From NCBI RefSeq assembly GCF_900964775.1, contig NC_041809.1, positions 28,779,338 to 28,843,337 on the forward strand: DNA of 64,000 nt, in the 5' to 3' direction. Position numbers and translations under genes: made by a program. How positions within the stretch are numbered: the first letter of the stretch is position 1; each line of letters opens with the position of its first letter. The notes beneath the pieces were generated by a model. It was given only the letters and a program-made list of their open reading frames with translations. It was not told the DNA's origin and did not search any database. This document shows, one piece after another, positions 52,748 to 64,000 of the stretch. Source of the DNA: Scleropages formosus (Eukaryota; Chordata; Actinopteri; Osteoglossiformes; Osteoglossidae).

Positions 52748-55700
52748 ATGGGGAGTTACCCAAGGAAGCGGGAGAAAAAACAGTTAATGCAGATGGCAGC
52801 TTCTCTCAGTCAAGCTCCTGTGAAGAGGGAGGAAAGAAGAGAGATTCCCAGCGTTCATGCGCCCTTCGCCTCAGCAGGCCTCAGCGCTGACAAACCCGAC
52901 CATGCTGTCCCTTCGGAAGAGGCCAAGAAGGAGGCGACTGAAGAACACAACTTGCAAATTAAAAATCTGGTTCTGCAACATGTAAAGTTAACGCTGGATG
53001 GAAAGTCGAAAGGAGATTTGTGCACAAAACCTTCTGAGAGCAAGAAGACTCATTTTCGTGAGGAACGTGCCAGCAACTTAAAGATCCCACCCCGAATGCG
53101 TAAGTTGGATGTGACAGCTCACCGGTTCTTTACTTTGCTGAAAATGTTTCAAGTCTGTGGTCTTTGTACATAAAGATGGCAAATGAAATGGCATGAAATA
53201 CTGAATTTTGCCTTCAGGAGATACAAATCTTTGAAACTTGGTTAAATCCATCTCTAATTTTCAATGGAATGTGTGACCCTTGCTGATTGTTCATGAGACA
53301 CAAAAGTGGCTGCTTCTGCAGTTGTTTTACATATGTTTCTTAAAAACTTTAAAAGTACTTAGTGTAAAAAAAAAAAAAAAACTTCCATACATGTATACTG
53401 ATGTGTTTAGGGGTGTAAGAACAGATGTCATTTGACACATTGAGTGTTTGTTTCTGCATATACTTGATTTTCAGGTCACTGTTTGCCCACATATTAATGC
53501 ATCCAGTAGAAAATTGATTTTAAATCACCGTGTTCTTTGTTCATGAGATATTCAACAGCACTTGATAAACAAAACAGTGGACTTGTAAAATTTCTTCAGT
53601 GAACTGAAGTAATGTTGTGAAGAGTGGAACAAAAATCTTCCAGAACAATGTGAGCGACTGATAAACTCCTGTAGCAAACAATTACGTCAATTTATTGCTA
53701 CTAAAGGTGGTTCTACCACCTACTGAATCATGGCATATGCTTCCATTTTTCCACAGATGGCTGTTACATGTTGGCTTATTTTTTTATTAGTAATTATTGT
53801 TGAAGTTAACTTATCTGTTTCTAAGACCTGGTGAAGGCCAGATGGGTTTTTTTTTTTTTTTTAAATGGCCTAATATATAACGCCATAGAATTTAAAGAGG
53901 GTGTTTTTGAATGGAATAAGCCTGTTGTGTAGAAGGTATATTTTGATAAATGCTGTTGCAGTTTTTCTTTGTGCGGGACCTTGCTGTATGAGGAATGGGT
54001 GTATACGGTAGGATTATATGACAAAATTTTACACATGCCAAAATTTTCTATAGATGGATTTCTGTTTAGCTACTTTTACATGTCAGAGAGGAAAAATGTA
54101 CTCTTCCATTTTGCATTAGCATACTCAGACTGGCACAAGGGTCGGACAGCTGCTGTCTGCAGCGAGCACTTTGACCGTCTCCTTCAGGACTACCCAGAGT
54201 TCCACAACTGCAAGTGCTGCCTAGCTGCCTTTATACTGGAGAGAGGTGAGGTTACCCCTAGTTAAAGGTGATAGTTTGTGTGATCATCATTAATACTTTA
54301 ATTAGTTGCTGTCACACACCACTAAAACAATTTACCTGTTTTCTGCTAGTTTTTTCTGTTGATGCATGATCCATCTTGTTTTGTTTTTTTTATTACTTGA
54401 ATGGGGAAAGTCCTCAAACAATGCAAATGTATTCTGATTTAAATTTGCATAACTTGGACCATTTTTATGGCAGGCATTGGGAATTTGTGTTTCCCTAGGG
54501 GTTTTCGATTCAGATGGTCAGCCTTGTGAGAAATATGAGGTGGTGGCAGTGGGAACTGGCAGTTCCTGCTGCAGTGGTTGGCTTTGTTTTAATGGGTGTG
54601 TAGTGCACGACTGCCATGCCATTGTCATTGCCCGTCGGGCACTTCGCAGGTAACTTTTTAATCAGATTTATATGTGTTCTGTATGAATATCCGGATTGGG
54701 TTCAACAAATACTACAACTCGCATGCTTTTATGGGGTGAAGAATTCCAACATTTTAATGCTGGGAATTATGGGTGATAATGATATTTAAGTACTTCTTTT
54801 GGAGTAAGAACTCCAGGTTTAATGAATAAAATGCTGTTTTCACCCACTATAACCTCACATCATATAGTTAACAATATTGCACTCCTAAAGTAGTTGGTAT
54901 TTGTCAGTTTTTAAAATGCATTTAAGCTCTTTACATTTGAAACTGAACCTCTGGGTTTTTCAACACAGTAATCATACTATGATGATTTAGAAAAAATGTG
55001 ATCAGTACGTATTGGAAAATAAATATTTGCAGTTACTTAATTCAAAAAGCATATACAGTGTGCCTATTTTGGTTGATTTACCAATATTTTGATTAAAAAT
55101 AGATTGGGTTTGATCATAAAACCTGCCTAGATCTGTGGGTTTATATAATGAAAGTAAATGATTACTGTCAAGATTTTTTCCACTTGGAGTGGTGGAAGGG
55201 AATTAAATATTATGAATAGTTCCTATAGAGGTTTGTGCTTAATAGTAAGTATTACTTCAAACAACACTGCATGAAACATTTGATCTTTTGACTCTGGACA
55301 GTATGTGTACTGAATAATTTACAGGGAAGTGCTGAACTTGTTTTGAACAGCGTACATTTCATTGACAAGATCAATAAGGATCCTAAAAACATTTTGTTTA
55401 GGTTCTTGTTTAAGCAGCTACTTCTGCTGTTCAGTGATGACCTGAAGTGCAAAGAAAGGTCAATTTACAAAGTCACCTCTGGCAGTTGTCTTCTAAAACT
55501 CAAGCCAAAAATCTTTCTGCATCTTTATACGACAAATGCACCTAAAGGAGCAGCCCAGTGTACTCTCATGTAAGTATGAAAACACACACAATATATATTT
55601 GAATTATATTTAGAGAAAGCAGGAAAATGGGAAGATGAGTTTGTACAAGTGCACTTAATCACCATAGAATGAAGTTTTTGGATGACCTGAGGAATAATGT

Positions 55701-58700
55701 GGATTATAATATGTATTGCAGACTAAGGCAGGGATTAAATTCTGCAGTCAGCAATGAGATTTCAACAATGAATGCATAAGGGTTGCAGGGAGTAGGAACT
55801 GACACATTGCAGTCTCGAGTTTAGACCTTGCATAAGTTTTTTCTATTATTTATGTATATAATATATGTATATAAAAGCCTTAGCAGTTTTTCCCACCTTA
55901 ATTTTGTAATGTTGGTCTAACTAGAAGGGCTGAATGGTTGGCCTTATCAATTTACTTTCTTCTCCTCATGGCCCTCTGGCTTTTCTTCACATTTCTTTAG
56001 TTATGCTATACTTTGTCACTTGTTTTTCTGTGATTTTTTTGTTGTCCAGATGCTCTATGAAATTAAATATTTACCCTTCTCTCAATATTTTTTTTACTTA
56101 ATTTCATTGTTTTAGATATGAATTTTACTTGTGATTCAAAGCTTTGGAATATTTAATAGATAAAACATTGGTTTGAGTAATGTGTTAAACTAAGTTTAAA
56201 TGAAATGTTATCTAAACATAGGTGTGTATAGCATCAGAATAATTTTATTGTTGCGTTTGCCATAATCGAGATTTAAAATTGAGGACTTAGTACATTAGAT
56301 GATTGTAGCAGTTTGTTGTAGAAAATGCATGGATGCTGTCTTGTGTGTCCCACTTCTCTGCAGGAAATCACCCAGGAGCAGCTACTTTTCTCAGAAGCTG
56401 CAGTGTCATGTCAAAGGCTCTCTTATTCCTTCTGCCTCTGTTTACCCCAGTTTCTGGGGTGCGTGTGTGTGCTGCATGTCAGACAGCGATAAACTGAGCC
56501 GCTGGGCAGTGACAGGCCTGCAGGGAGCACTGCTAAGCCACTTCATTGAGCCACTCTGCATAACCACTGTAGTTCTTGGTAAGGTACATTTTTTAATGGA
56601 GATGAGAAAATGGGTGACTTGGATTTTTTTTCACTCTATGATGTACTGTAATCATCCAAACATGTCTTGCTTTTTGTGACTTTAAGTTAGCTATATTTCT
56701 ATCATGTGTGCTGTGTTTCACTAGTACAGTATGACCATACAAAAGTATAAAATACTTTTATACAGAAATTTCTACTCCTTCCCAAGATATTCAGTATGCA
56801 GTAGATCTTCACTGAGTTAAGATCAAAAGATCGTCAACAAAATTTGATTTGTCCTGCTTTACATTCCTGTTAAATTCCAACCTGAACTTCATTTGTGAAA
56901 AAGCTTTGGAATGTAGGTTACACATTTAGCAAGGAATCTTTTTTTTTTTTTTTTTTTTTGCTATATTCCACACCAGAAGTTGCCTCAACCTGTTTATTAA
57001 TAACAATTAATGCAATTTTTTGAAAATGTGATAGTAATTATCATTGAAATATCTGGTCACTCTTTCGGAACTTTTTTGACAGTGCTATATTACCACCATG
57101 CTAATTCATTCTAAACTTTTGTCTTTATATTATGCATCTGTATGAATTTGAAGTCTCTCCATTTTGGGTTGCTGTGACACAGTTCTGTGTGTGTGTGTGT
57201 GTGTTTGGCTTTTTTTTTTTTTAAACTAGAATATTAAAAGCAATAAGTGAAGCAAAAAGGATTTTACTATGCACCATGACTGGTTAATGTGGAGTTTTAA
57301 AATGATTCTAATAATGGCTTAAGTGAAGTAGCTTAACTGTAATATAGGCAGTAAAATTTGATAGATGGTGGTAGGCATACTATACTATGCTATTTAGTTA
57401 TCTGCCCATCCACAGAACATAGCAATGTAACAATTACTGTCACACATGTAGACACAAAGGTCAATTTAGTGTCATTGTTTCACCCAAAACTTTTCTTTGG
57501 ACTGTGGGAGGAAATTAAGGCTCCTGGAGGAAACCCAAAGCCTAAAAATGTACTGTAATACGCTCATGGGTGTGTCCCCCCCAATCACGTGATGACATGA
57601 ATGGAGGAGGATTGTTGAGTTACGTTGTGGCACAGAACTAGACTTTTCTGTTTTTTTTGTTCCTGCATTTAGGGTTAGGGCAGGGCCAGTGCCTTGCACA
57701 CTGCCTCCTTGTTTCACAAACATGGTTTGAACAAGTCTACTTGTAAATTCAACCACTTGATTTCAATCAACAGAAGCTTAATACAGATGTGGCCCTTATG
57801 CATAGATTAGGTACTGGGGGGGGGGGGAACTCAGCTATAATAAATTTAAAAATTTGCCGCAAGAGTCATTTATTCCAGTTTTATCAAATTGCTTCTCTGA
57901 TGCAGAATCTCTGTTCTGGAGCCCATCCTGGGAACACTGTGAAACAAGATATACCATGGACAGGGTCCCAGCCTGTTGTAGGACTTTTATGAACCTGAAG
58001 TGACATTAAAATGAATTCTACTTATAAATTACTAAGAATAAATACATCTGTACAACATCCTTTTTAATATCAACTGCTTCATGTTTGTTATACAACAAAT
58101 TAAAAACAAAGCATCTGATACCATGTGTGATATTATAGAATTGCCGTAACATGTTAATTTATTCCTCTTACACACAGGAGATTCCAGTCACCGTTTTAAG
58201 AAGGTATCGGACACCATAAATAAAAGACTGGGTGTGGAATTGGTAGACCAACTGCCTCCACCATTCGGGAAGCATGAGATGATATTCTTCAGTGGAGAAA
58301 CTGTTGGACCACAGAAATGCTCAAGTCAGTGCCAGAAACTGAGTCTCAACTGGTGTCTGGGGGACTTCAGCATAGAGGTCCTGGACAGTACCACTGGCTG
58401 CACCATTGAAGGGTAAGTTCATATGCACACAACTTGTGCAGCTGTGATGATCTTTGGGACAATTTAGTGCATTTGAGTGTTAAATTACTAATAAATATGC
58501 TGAAGAAGCACTTTGTAAACACATTTTCTTAAAAGCACATCTGTTATTGAAATGAGCAGGTGGCATTGTTTTTCAAGGTTTTACATTGTGGGCAATGGTT
58601 GTCAGTTCTGTGAATGGTCATCCCATTTTTACCCTTTCAAAGAGTTACACAACTGGAAATGCTTCGTTATAAAAACATTCAGCACAAGGTATTGTGTAAA

Positions 58701-60169
58701 AAAAAAAAAAAAAAGTGAATTTTAAATAGCACTTATCTGAGGATTCTGAGGGTCCATTATATAGTCACCTGTCATAGTCAGTAACTTCTCCACAGATCCA
58801 GACAGTAGTATAAGAATACCAGTCATCTTGGTATAAGGGCTTCATCGCCAGTATACTATATTTTTGGTCTGCAAGTCTAGCAGGTCCAGGATGAAATATC
58901 TATGACTCTATGAACTGATTGAAATGCCCGTTGAGACACACAATCATTGTTCCATTTGACATTTTGTTTAGCATGCCTTCTCTGTCTGAGAGAGGTTTAA
59001 CTTGTTTACCAGTGCTTGAAAGGAGTATACAGATTATAAATAAAAATACTGCTCAGTAGGGCTTTGCAAACCACCCCTAAAGATGCTTTGAGATTTTTCT
59101 AGTGTAATGTAATTATTTATTCATTTACCAGATGCTTTTCTCCAAAGCAGCTTACAGTGTTAAGCTACTTAGTCATTTGCTTATTTGTATAGGTGAGCTA
59201 TTTCACTGGAGCAATTTAGGGTAAGTGCCTTGCTCAAGGGTATTATAGCTGGCAGTATGATTTGAACCTGCAACCTTTAGGTCCAAAGGCAGCAGCTGTA
59301 ACCACTAAACTACCAACTATGTTAAGACATACTGAACTTTACCTACAGTAACTCTTGCCTTTCTATAAGCAAGCTTATACAATTCAATACTGTAATGGAA
59401 GTAAAACATGCAGAAATCACATGGGCAGTGCAGTTGTGTGCAACCCTGGCTAAATTGCATATTTCAGTTCATGTACAACTTTTGCATGCAGCTAATTTTA
59501 ATAGTCCAGAAATTGTTTCCTCTGTGTTTATTTTTTTAGGTCACCCTTTATAAGTGGCCCTGGTTACTCCAGTAGACTTTGTAAGAGAGCATTCTACATG
59601 GCGTTCTGCAAAATTGCAGAAATGAATCACCGTCAAGATCTCCTGGATCTCTCCACCTATCGAGATGCCAAGGTGCACTCATGAAACATGGCTTGCTCTT
59701 GAGTATGAATACTGCTGTTTGTATATTGATTGCTCCTTGAGAAATTTTGTATAAAATGTTTGGTACAAAATGATGTTGAACTGTGAAATATACTCTGGCT
59801 ACAGTGGAGCAACAGGCAATGTAAAGGTTAAGGAAGGACAAGGGTTTGTAAAGTGAGCTGCCAGTTAACCCCAGTCCCTGCTAAAATTGTTTTTGAAGTT
59901 AGTGTATTAAATTACTCCAATGAAATTACCATGCTGTATCAGTCAAATACTGCAAACATCACTTTGGGTGAAAATAGAAGCTTAGACACAAATGATTAAT
60001 TTTCAGTGTTAATAAATGCTAGCTGACTTCAGTGTTGTTATTTCAGACTGCTGCCCACCTTTATCAGAGCACTAAGGCCATGGTAAATGAACAGTTTATG
60101 GCCATCGGCGCAGGACCCTGGAACTCCAAGCAAATGGTGGATATGTTTGAACAATATAGCAAAGTGTGA
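52748..60169 (+). CDS. adad2: Adenosine deaminase domain-containing protein 2 (catalytically dead ADAR-like protein)
   Basis: ADAD2 is a germ-cell protein related to RNA adenosine deaminases. Coding exons: 52748-53099, 54120-54245, 54499-54649, 55402-55569, 56364-56578, 58178-58412, 59540-59672 and 60047-60169. All phases agree; 500 residues. [34 protein letters not shown] and [20 protein letters not shown] match ADAD2 better than ADAD1. The deaminase domain covers about residues 130-495. The catalytic HAE motif is HAI (H199-A-I201). The zinc cysteines of active enzymes (PCG and SCSDK) are replaced by PKG and SDSDK, so deaminase activity is not expected. No double-stranded-RNA-binding domain is visible: exon 1 encodes a basic, disordered-looking N-terminus and splices in phase straight to the deaminase part. 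A 5' UTR exon is likely because exon 1 begins at an acceptor (52738). Confidence 0.92.
57181..57206. repeat. (GT)n microsatellite in adad2 intron 5
   Basis: Short TG run followed by a poly-T tract. Confidence 0.85.
57400..57545 (-). repeat. SINE family C fragment in adad2 intron 5
   Basis: TTTGGACTGTGGGAGGAAAT and GGAGGAAACCCAAAGCC are recognisable. The remainder is decayed. Confidence 0.55.
59110..59325 (-). repeat. SINE family B in adad2 intron 6
   Basis: Reverse copy: TTTACCAGATGCTTTTCTCC, AGCAATTTAGGGTAAGTGCC, TTTGAACCTGCAACCTTTAG and TAACCACTAAACTACCAAC. Confidence 0.85.
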
Positions 60170-60223
60170 TTGTGTGGAAAAAACTTTTAATTCTTTGAAG
60201 CTTTGAATTCTTAAGTAGGCTGT

Positions 60224-60326
60224 ATTTTTTTTTTTTTTTTTTTTTTTTCTCTCTCTCTCTCTCCCCCCCCCCCCCCTTATCTTGAACCAATATTGTTGTA
60301 AAAATCTCCCCCCCCCCCCCCCCCCC
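60224..60326. repeat. Homopolymer-rich adad2 3' UTR (poly-T, CT and poly-C runs)
   Basis: A T run of about 25 bases, a (CT)n stretch and two C runs of more than ten bases lie between the adad2 stop and its polyadenylation signal. Such a stretch may be misassembled. Confidence 0.85.
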
Positions 60327-60332
60327 AATAAA
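60327..60332 (+). promoter_or_regulatory. Polyadenylation signal, probable adad2
   Basis: Canonical AATAAA 158 bases after the adad2 stop codon, directly after a poly-C run. Confidence 0.7.
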
Positions 60333-61770
60333 AAGTATTCCTGATCTTCCCGGAGTTATATGCTTCAGAGGTAGCCACTTAAACCTCTTCTCCCAGCTAA
60401 AAACAAAAAAACAAGGTACATTTTTTTTGAAAAACAGTAGAATGTACTTTTTATAACTCTAGGACAAGTAAATAAAGAGAAAACTGATCAGCTTAACACA
60501 TCTTTAAGTGAAGAGGTGAGTATGAGAGGATATGTGGCTTTTGCTCATGCAGAATAAAGTCTTGTGACAATGAAACCCACTTCCTATTATTTCAGCAAAA
60601 CTAGTATACATGTCACTTTGGATTTTTATATATTACATATAGAAAGCTCTATAAAAACTAGTGAACACTGCACCACAAATTATACTAAATTTAAGTTGCT
60701 CTGACAGCCTGTTGTAGTGCAAGGGTGGGAAATACACCTCAACTCACCTGTTATTTCCTGTTTAAACTCACAAGGAAGATAGATGTCTGCTGAGAGACAA
60801 AAATAATCTGAAGATTTTTTTGCAAAGGTTGATAAGTTGATCCTCACATTTGTCTTCTATTTTTCACCAACCACACTGCTGACCCATAATATGACTGCTT
60901 TTCATATACCTAATAAAATGTGTGCCATTGACCACAGAAAGGCTGTCTAAGAAGGGGGAGGGAACAAACCACCAACATGACCCTAACCCAAGCACCTGTG
61001 AAGCCCCAACACCGACCTGTCGCCTCACCTCGCCTCCCCCAAGCACCAATGAACTGGAAGTAGAACTGCATAAATTTGTGTTTGTGAAAGTTTTCATTAA
61101 TTGAGTTAACTGTTGTAATGACTTTACAAAACACTTCAGTTTAAGAGTGCAGAAACATTTGCAAAAGTACTGGTAAATTTTTATTAGGACATCCCTAGAG
61201 CAGTGCAAATTTAGAATCCTCAATTATGTGTTTGCTTCAGTAGTTGAATTCTGGTGCAGTTAAAACAATTTAGCAACTGCCTGCAAAGACCAGGGCTGAG
61301 ATCCACAATATAAAAGAAACAAACGGTACTTGAAAAGATGCACTGAAGTCTTTGTCTCTATGTTGGAAGAGAAGTGTGGCTTGCAGCTGTCCGGCTGACT
61401 AATGCAGAACTTAAAAAGGGTGTATCATATCGCCATAATTTCACGCTTGCAGCACTTTTGCACTTCACTAAGATATCTGGATGCGACTATCATACATGAT
61501 AATGAGTAAAGTGAGATTCAAACCAGCTGAACTCCGGCACCTAATGGTTGGAATTTTTTTCCACAGTGTACCTGCTTTGTAGTCGCTTGAAATCTAAAAT
61601 CGCTCAGATCATATTCCATACTACGTTTTAAGACCTTTTATAGACTCAGAATGCTTATTTGTACGCGACAAATGTATCCCTGTGTTGTTAATCATTTCGG
61701 AAATCACTTTCACACATTGCATACATTTTCCAAGATCCAGCTGTGCAGTTCATGGACCTCTGGACAGCAG
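60333..61770. other. Intergenic between convergent adad2 and the NAIF1-like gene
   Basis: Non-repetitive AT-rich sequence. A minus-strand AATAAA at 61179-61184 could end the NAIF1-like transcript with a 3' UTR of about 0.6 kb. No coding exon is supported. Confidence 0.5.
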
Positions 61771-63807
61771 TTAAATAGTTGGCCTACCGTTGAGCTTGTC
61801 ATGCATGAGTGATAAAGCCCCGCTTGCAAAATCTCGCAGGATGAGAACGGTCTCTCTCTGCAGCTGCAATGAGTCACGCACAAATTCCTGCTGCGTCTCT
61901 GCCAGCTGCTGCACAGACTCAGAGAGCAGCTCCAAGGAGCGTGACACCGTCTCCAGCAGCATGTTGGTGGTGTGCTGCTCCTGAATGCTGAGAGAAGCAT
62001 TGTGGAGCATCCTGTCACGTGAACTCAAGTGCTGTTGGATTGGCACTGATGAGCAGGATGAGGACGGAGTGGGATTGGCAGTAGTGGTGTTAGCCATGTT
62101 GGTAGATGGACCCAGGCTGCTTAAAAGTTCTTCCTCCTCTGTTGGGTTGGAGGGCGGCAAGGTGTCCTCTTGTTGCTCCTCATCTGAGTCCAGCGGCTGT
62201 ATTTGTGGATCTGGGTAAAACAAGTTCGTTCAGAAGTTAGCCCTTCGCTTTCAAATAAGCTTGTGTGCACCGATCAAGTATTCTCAGCATCCACTCATTG
62301 GACTCAAGACTGCAAGTTGTCTACATGGCGAATCTCTAAGTAGACACTGTTTCTACTGAATCAAATGGGGGAAATTATTACGCATTCCCAAAGGGCACCA
62401 CACCTACTTATACTGCAGCTTATTCTGTACTATATCGATTTCGGGTCAGCAGTTGTCTCAAAGGTATAGCAGGAGAACACATTCAAAAGCATGACTTTGT
62501 GACACTAAACTGACAGCCCTAACCACTATGCCAAGCAAATTAGTAATTAATTAAAATTTAAGATTAATCTGCATGAAAACAGAGAGCAGCATATAATAGA
62601 AAAATTCCAGATTAGAACTTTAAAACAGTAATTAACACCATAAATGCTAAAAACCGCACCGCTGTATGTGCATTCTTAGTAAGCACTTACCCAACTAAGA
62701 CATCCCAAGACCATAAAACACGAGTAACTAAACCACTTAAGCACTAAGATACCTGTTTCACACAAACACACACACACAGATGACTTACAGGGTGGCCCAC
62801 AGCACACTGGAGCTGGTGTGACATGGTCTTCTTTGTGGGACAAAGAGGATGGGGCCATGGTGACTGGAAGTGCTCCAGACACAGGCACAGACTTTAGAAG
62901 GGAATGTGGTGGTGGAGGCCTTGTAGATGCATCCAACCTGCCATTAGGAGAGGCACGAACAGAGGAGGGTGGCATTCCAAGCATAACCTCCTCCTCCTCT
63001 TCCTCTTCATCTCCAGCATCGTCGTCTTCTGCTATGTTTGCATAGCGGCTCTTGTCAGAGGTCGGCAGTCTCCCACGTTTTCCATCCAGCTCTAGAATTT
63101 GGTGTACAATGTTCTCGATGGGAGAAAGGTCCCTGGAGAGACGTGAATTGATGTTTTTGTACGGGACGGTTCCGGCACGCATGGCTGCCACCTTGCGTTT
63201 GGTGTCACATTTGAGGTCAGACCACTTCTTGATCACCTCAATAACTTCCCGCTGGCAATCACCAATTTCATTAACACGGGCTGTAATCTCTGCCCAAGTG
63301 CTTTTCTTTACATCTGTTGGTACACCACGGTTGAATTTTCCTGTGGGAGATATATATTCAGGGATACACATAAAAGCATATGTACTTTCAAGAATTGCCG
63401 GAGGAACATAAAGATTAGCGACTGGATGGATAACATAAATCAGTGGCGTAATGACAAAAAAAGAACAATGGGGAACTGGAACTGGGATTTGCTTTTTTCT
63501 ATTTTTTTTTAACTTAGTACATGTGGAAAGCATGAAACAGATTTTGGATAACCTGGGAAATTTCCAAATCTATGGGAAACAAACATTTAGGAATTTTAAA
63601 TTTATTTATCAAGCCGTCACCATGCACCAAGTCAAAATAAATACATTTAAAGTAACATCACATGCAAAGTGGAAGCTACTTGCCTACAACAATATGCCTG
63701 TTCTTCCTCACTTCATCAAGAAGGATGTGGACTTCGCTGAACGTGAAGCGAGCCTTCCTCTTCTTCAAGTGCATGACGCCGTCATGGCCGCAGTACAAAG
63801 CAGACAT
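61771..63807 (-). CDS. Myb/SANT-like DNA-binding protein, NAIF1-like
   Basis: Probably a nuclear DNA-binding protein. Three coding exons: 63807-63684, 63340-62789 and 62210-61771, joined in phase to give 371 residues. Residues about 14-95 form a trihelix/Myb-SANT domain of the type found in NAIF1 and in the Myb protein of Harbinger transposons: KKRKARFTFSEVHILLDEV, FNRGVPTDVKKSTWAEI, then EVIKKWSDLKCDTKRKVAAM. An acidic run follows (DDDAGDEEEEEEE), then a Pro/Ser-rich linker. A C-terminal helical region (ETVSRSLELLSESVQQLAET) resembles the NAIF1 dimerisation tail. Intron 1 has a GC donor. The start at 63807 is the first ATG after an in-frame stop. NAIF1 itself differs enough that I do not assign the symbol; other MSANTD-type genes are possible. 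Confidence 0.85.
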
Positions 63808-64000
63808 TCTTGTGCGGTTTTCTCCGTCTCTGAGGTCCTCCCTTCTTGCTGCTCACCTGCTCAAATGTCAGATATAAAAGCGCTCTTATGTACATCTATC
63901 AACTACTGGGTTCTAAAAACAACACTACACTTCAATGATGATAAAGAAAAATCAGATTAACGAAAATGTTTAATGTTCAAATCTGATGTTCGGTAAACTT

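Noticed and set aside
53969-54119. In-frame extension before adad2 exon 2 that could encode extra residues
   Set aside because: The acceptor at 54118-54119 restores the exact phase from exon 1, and homology to ADAD2 begins right after it.

Overview
The window looks like nuclear DNA of a ray-finned fish. It carries spliced vertebrate genes with GT-AG introns, CpG-rich promoters, many microsatellites and three abundant tRNA-derived SINE families of fish type. One of these (family A here) recalls repeats of bony-tongue fishes such as Scleropages. That placement is an inference from memory and was not searched.

Layout from left to right. rnf214 (minus, 16-8429, 3' end cut off by the window) is followed by a gene-free gap of about 4 kb. 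Then comes tagln (minus, coding 13646-15462), with a 4.1 kb first intron and a CArG/TATA smooth-muscle-type promoter near 19.6-19.9 kb. A repeat-rich stretch (18-22 kb) leads to a TPPP2/TPPP3-like gene (minus, 23708-25060). About 7 kb of intergenic DNA separates it from fpgt (plus, 32486-35235). A SCAN and zinc-finger gene (minus, 39357-42256) follows, then alkbh6 (minus, 45364-49334), adad2 (plus, 52748-60169) and a NAIF1-like Myb/SANT gene (minus, 61771-63807), whose upstream end lies near the window edge. Every complete coding model was joined exon by exon with matching intron phases and an open frame throughout.

The genes do not form one pathway. rnf214 and tagln are also close neighbours in mammals (human 11q23.3), but pcsk7, which lies between them in mammals, is missing here. 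The others are single-copy housekeeping or tissue genes: GDP-fucose salvage (fpgt), an AlkB-family dioxygenase (alkbh6), a germ-line deaminase-like protein (adad2), a microtubule-associated protein (TPPP family) and two transcription-factor-like genes built from mobile-element domains (SCAN from a retroelement capsid, Myb/SANT from a Harbinger-type transposon).

The points most worth a second look are the SCAN-zinc-finger gene in a fish, the adad2 gene that has lost every catalytic deaminase residue and has no double-stranded-RNA-binding domain, a GC-AG intron in the NAIF1-like gene, the tagln promoter, several SINE copies with perfect target-site duplications, and a pogo/Tigger-like element resembling a family I recall from amniotes. 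I see no CRISPR array, operon or intact autonomous mobile element.
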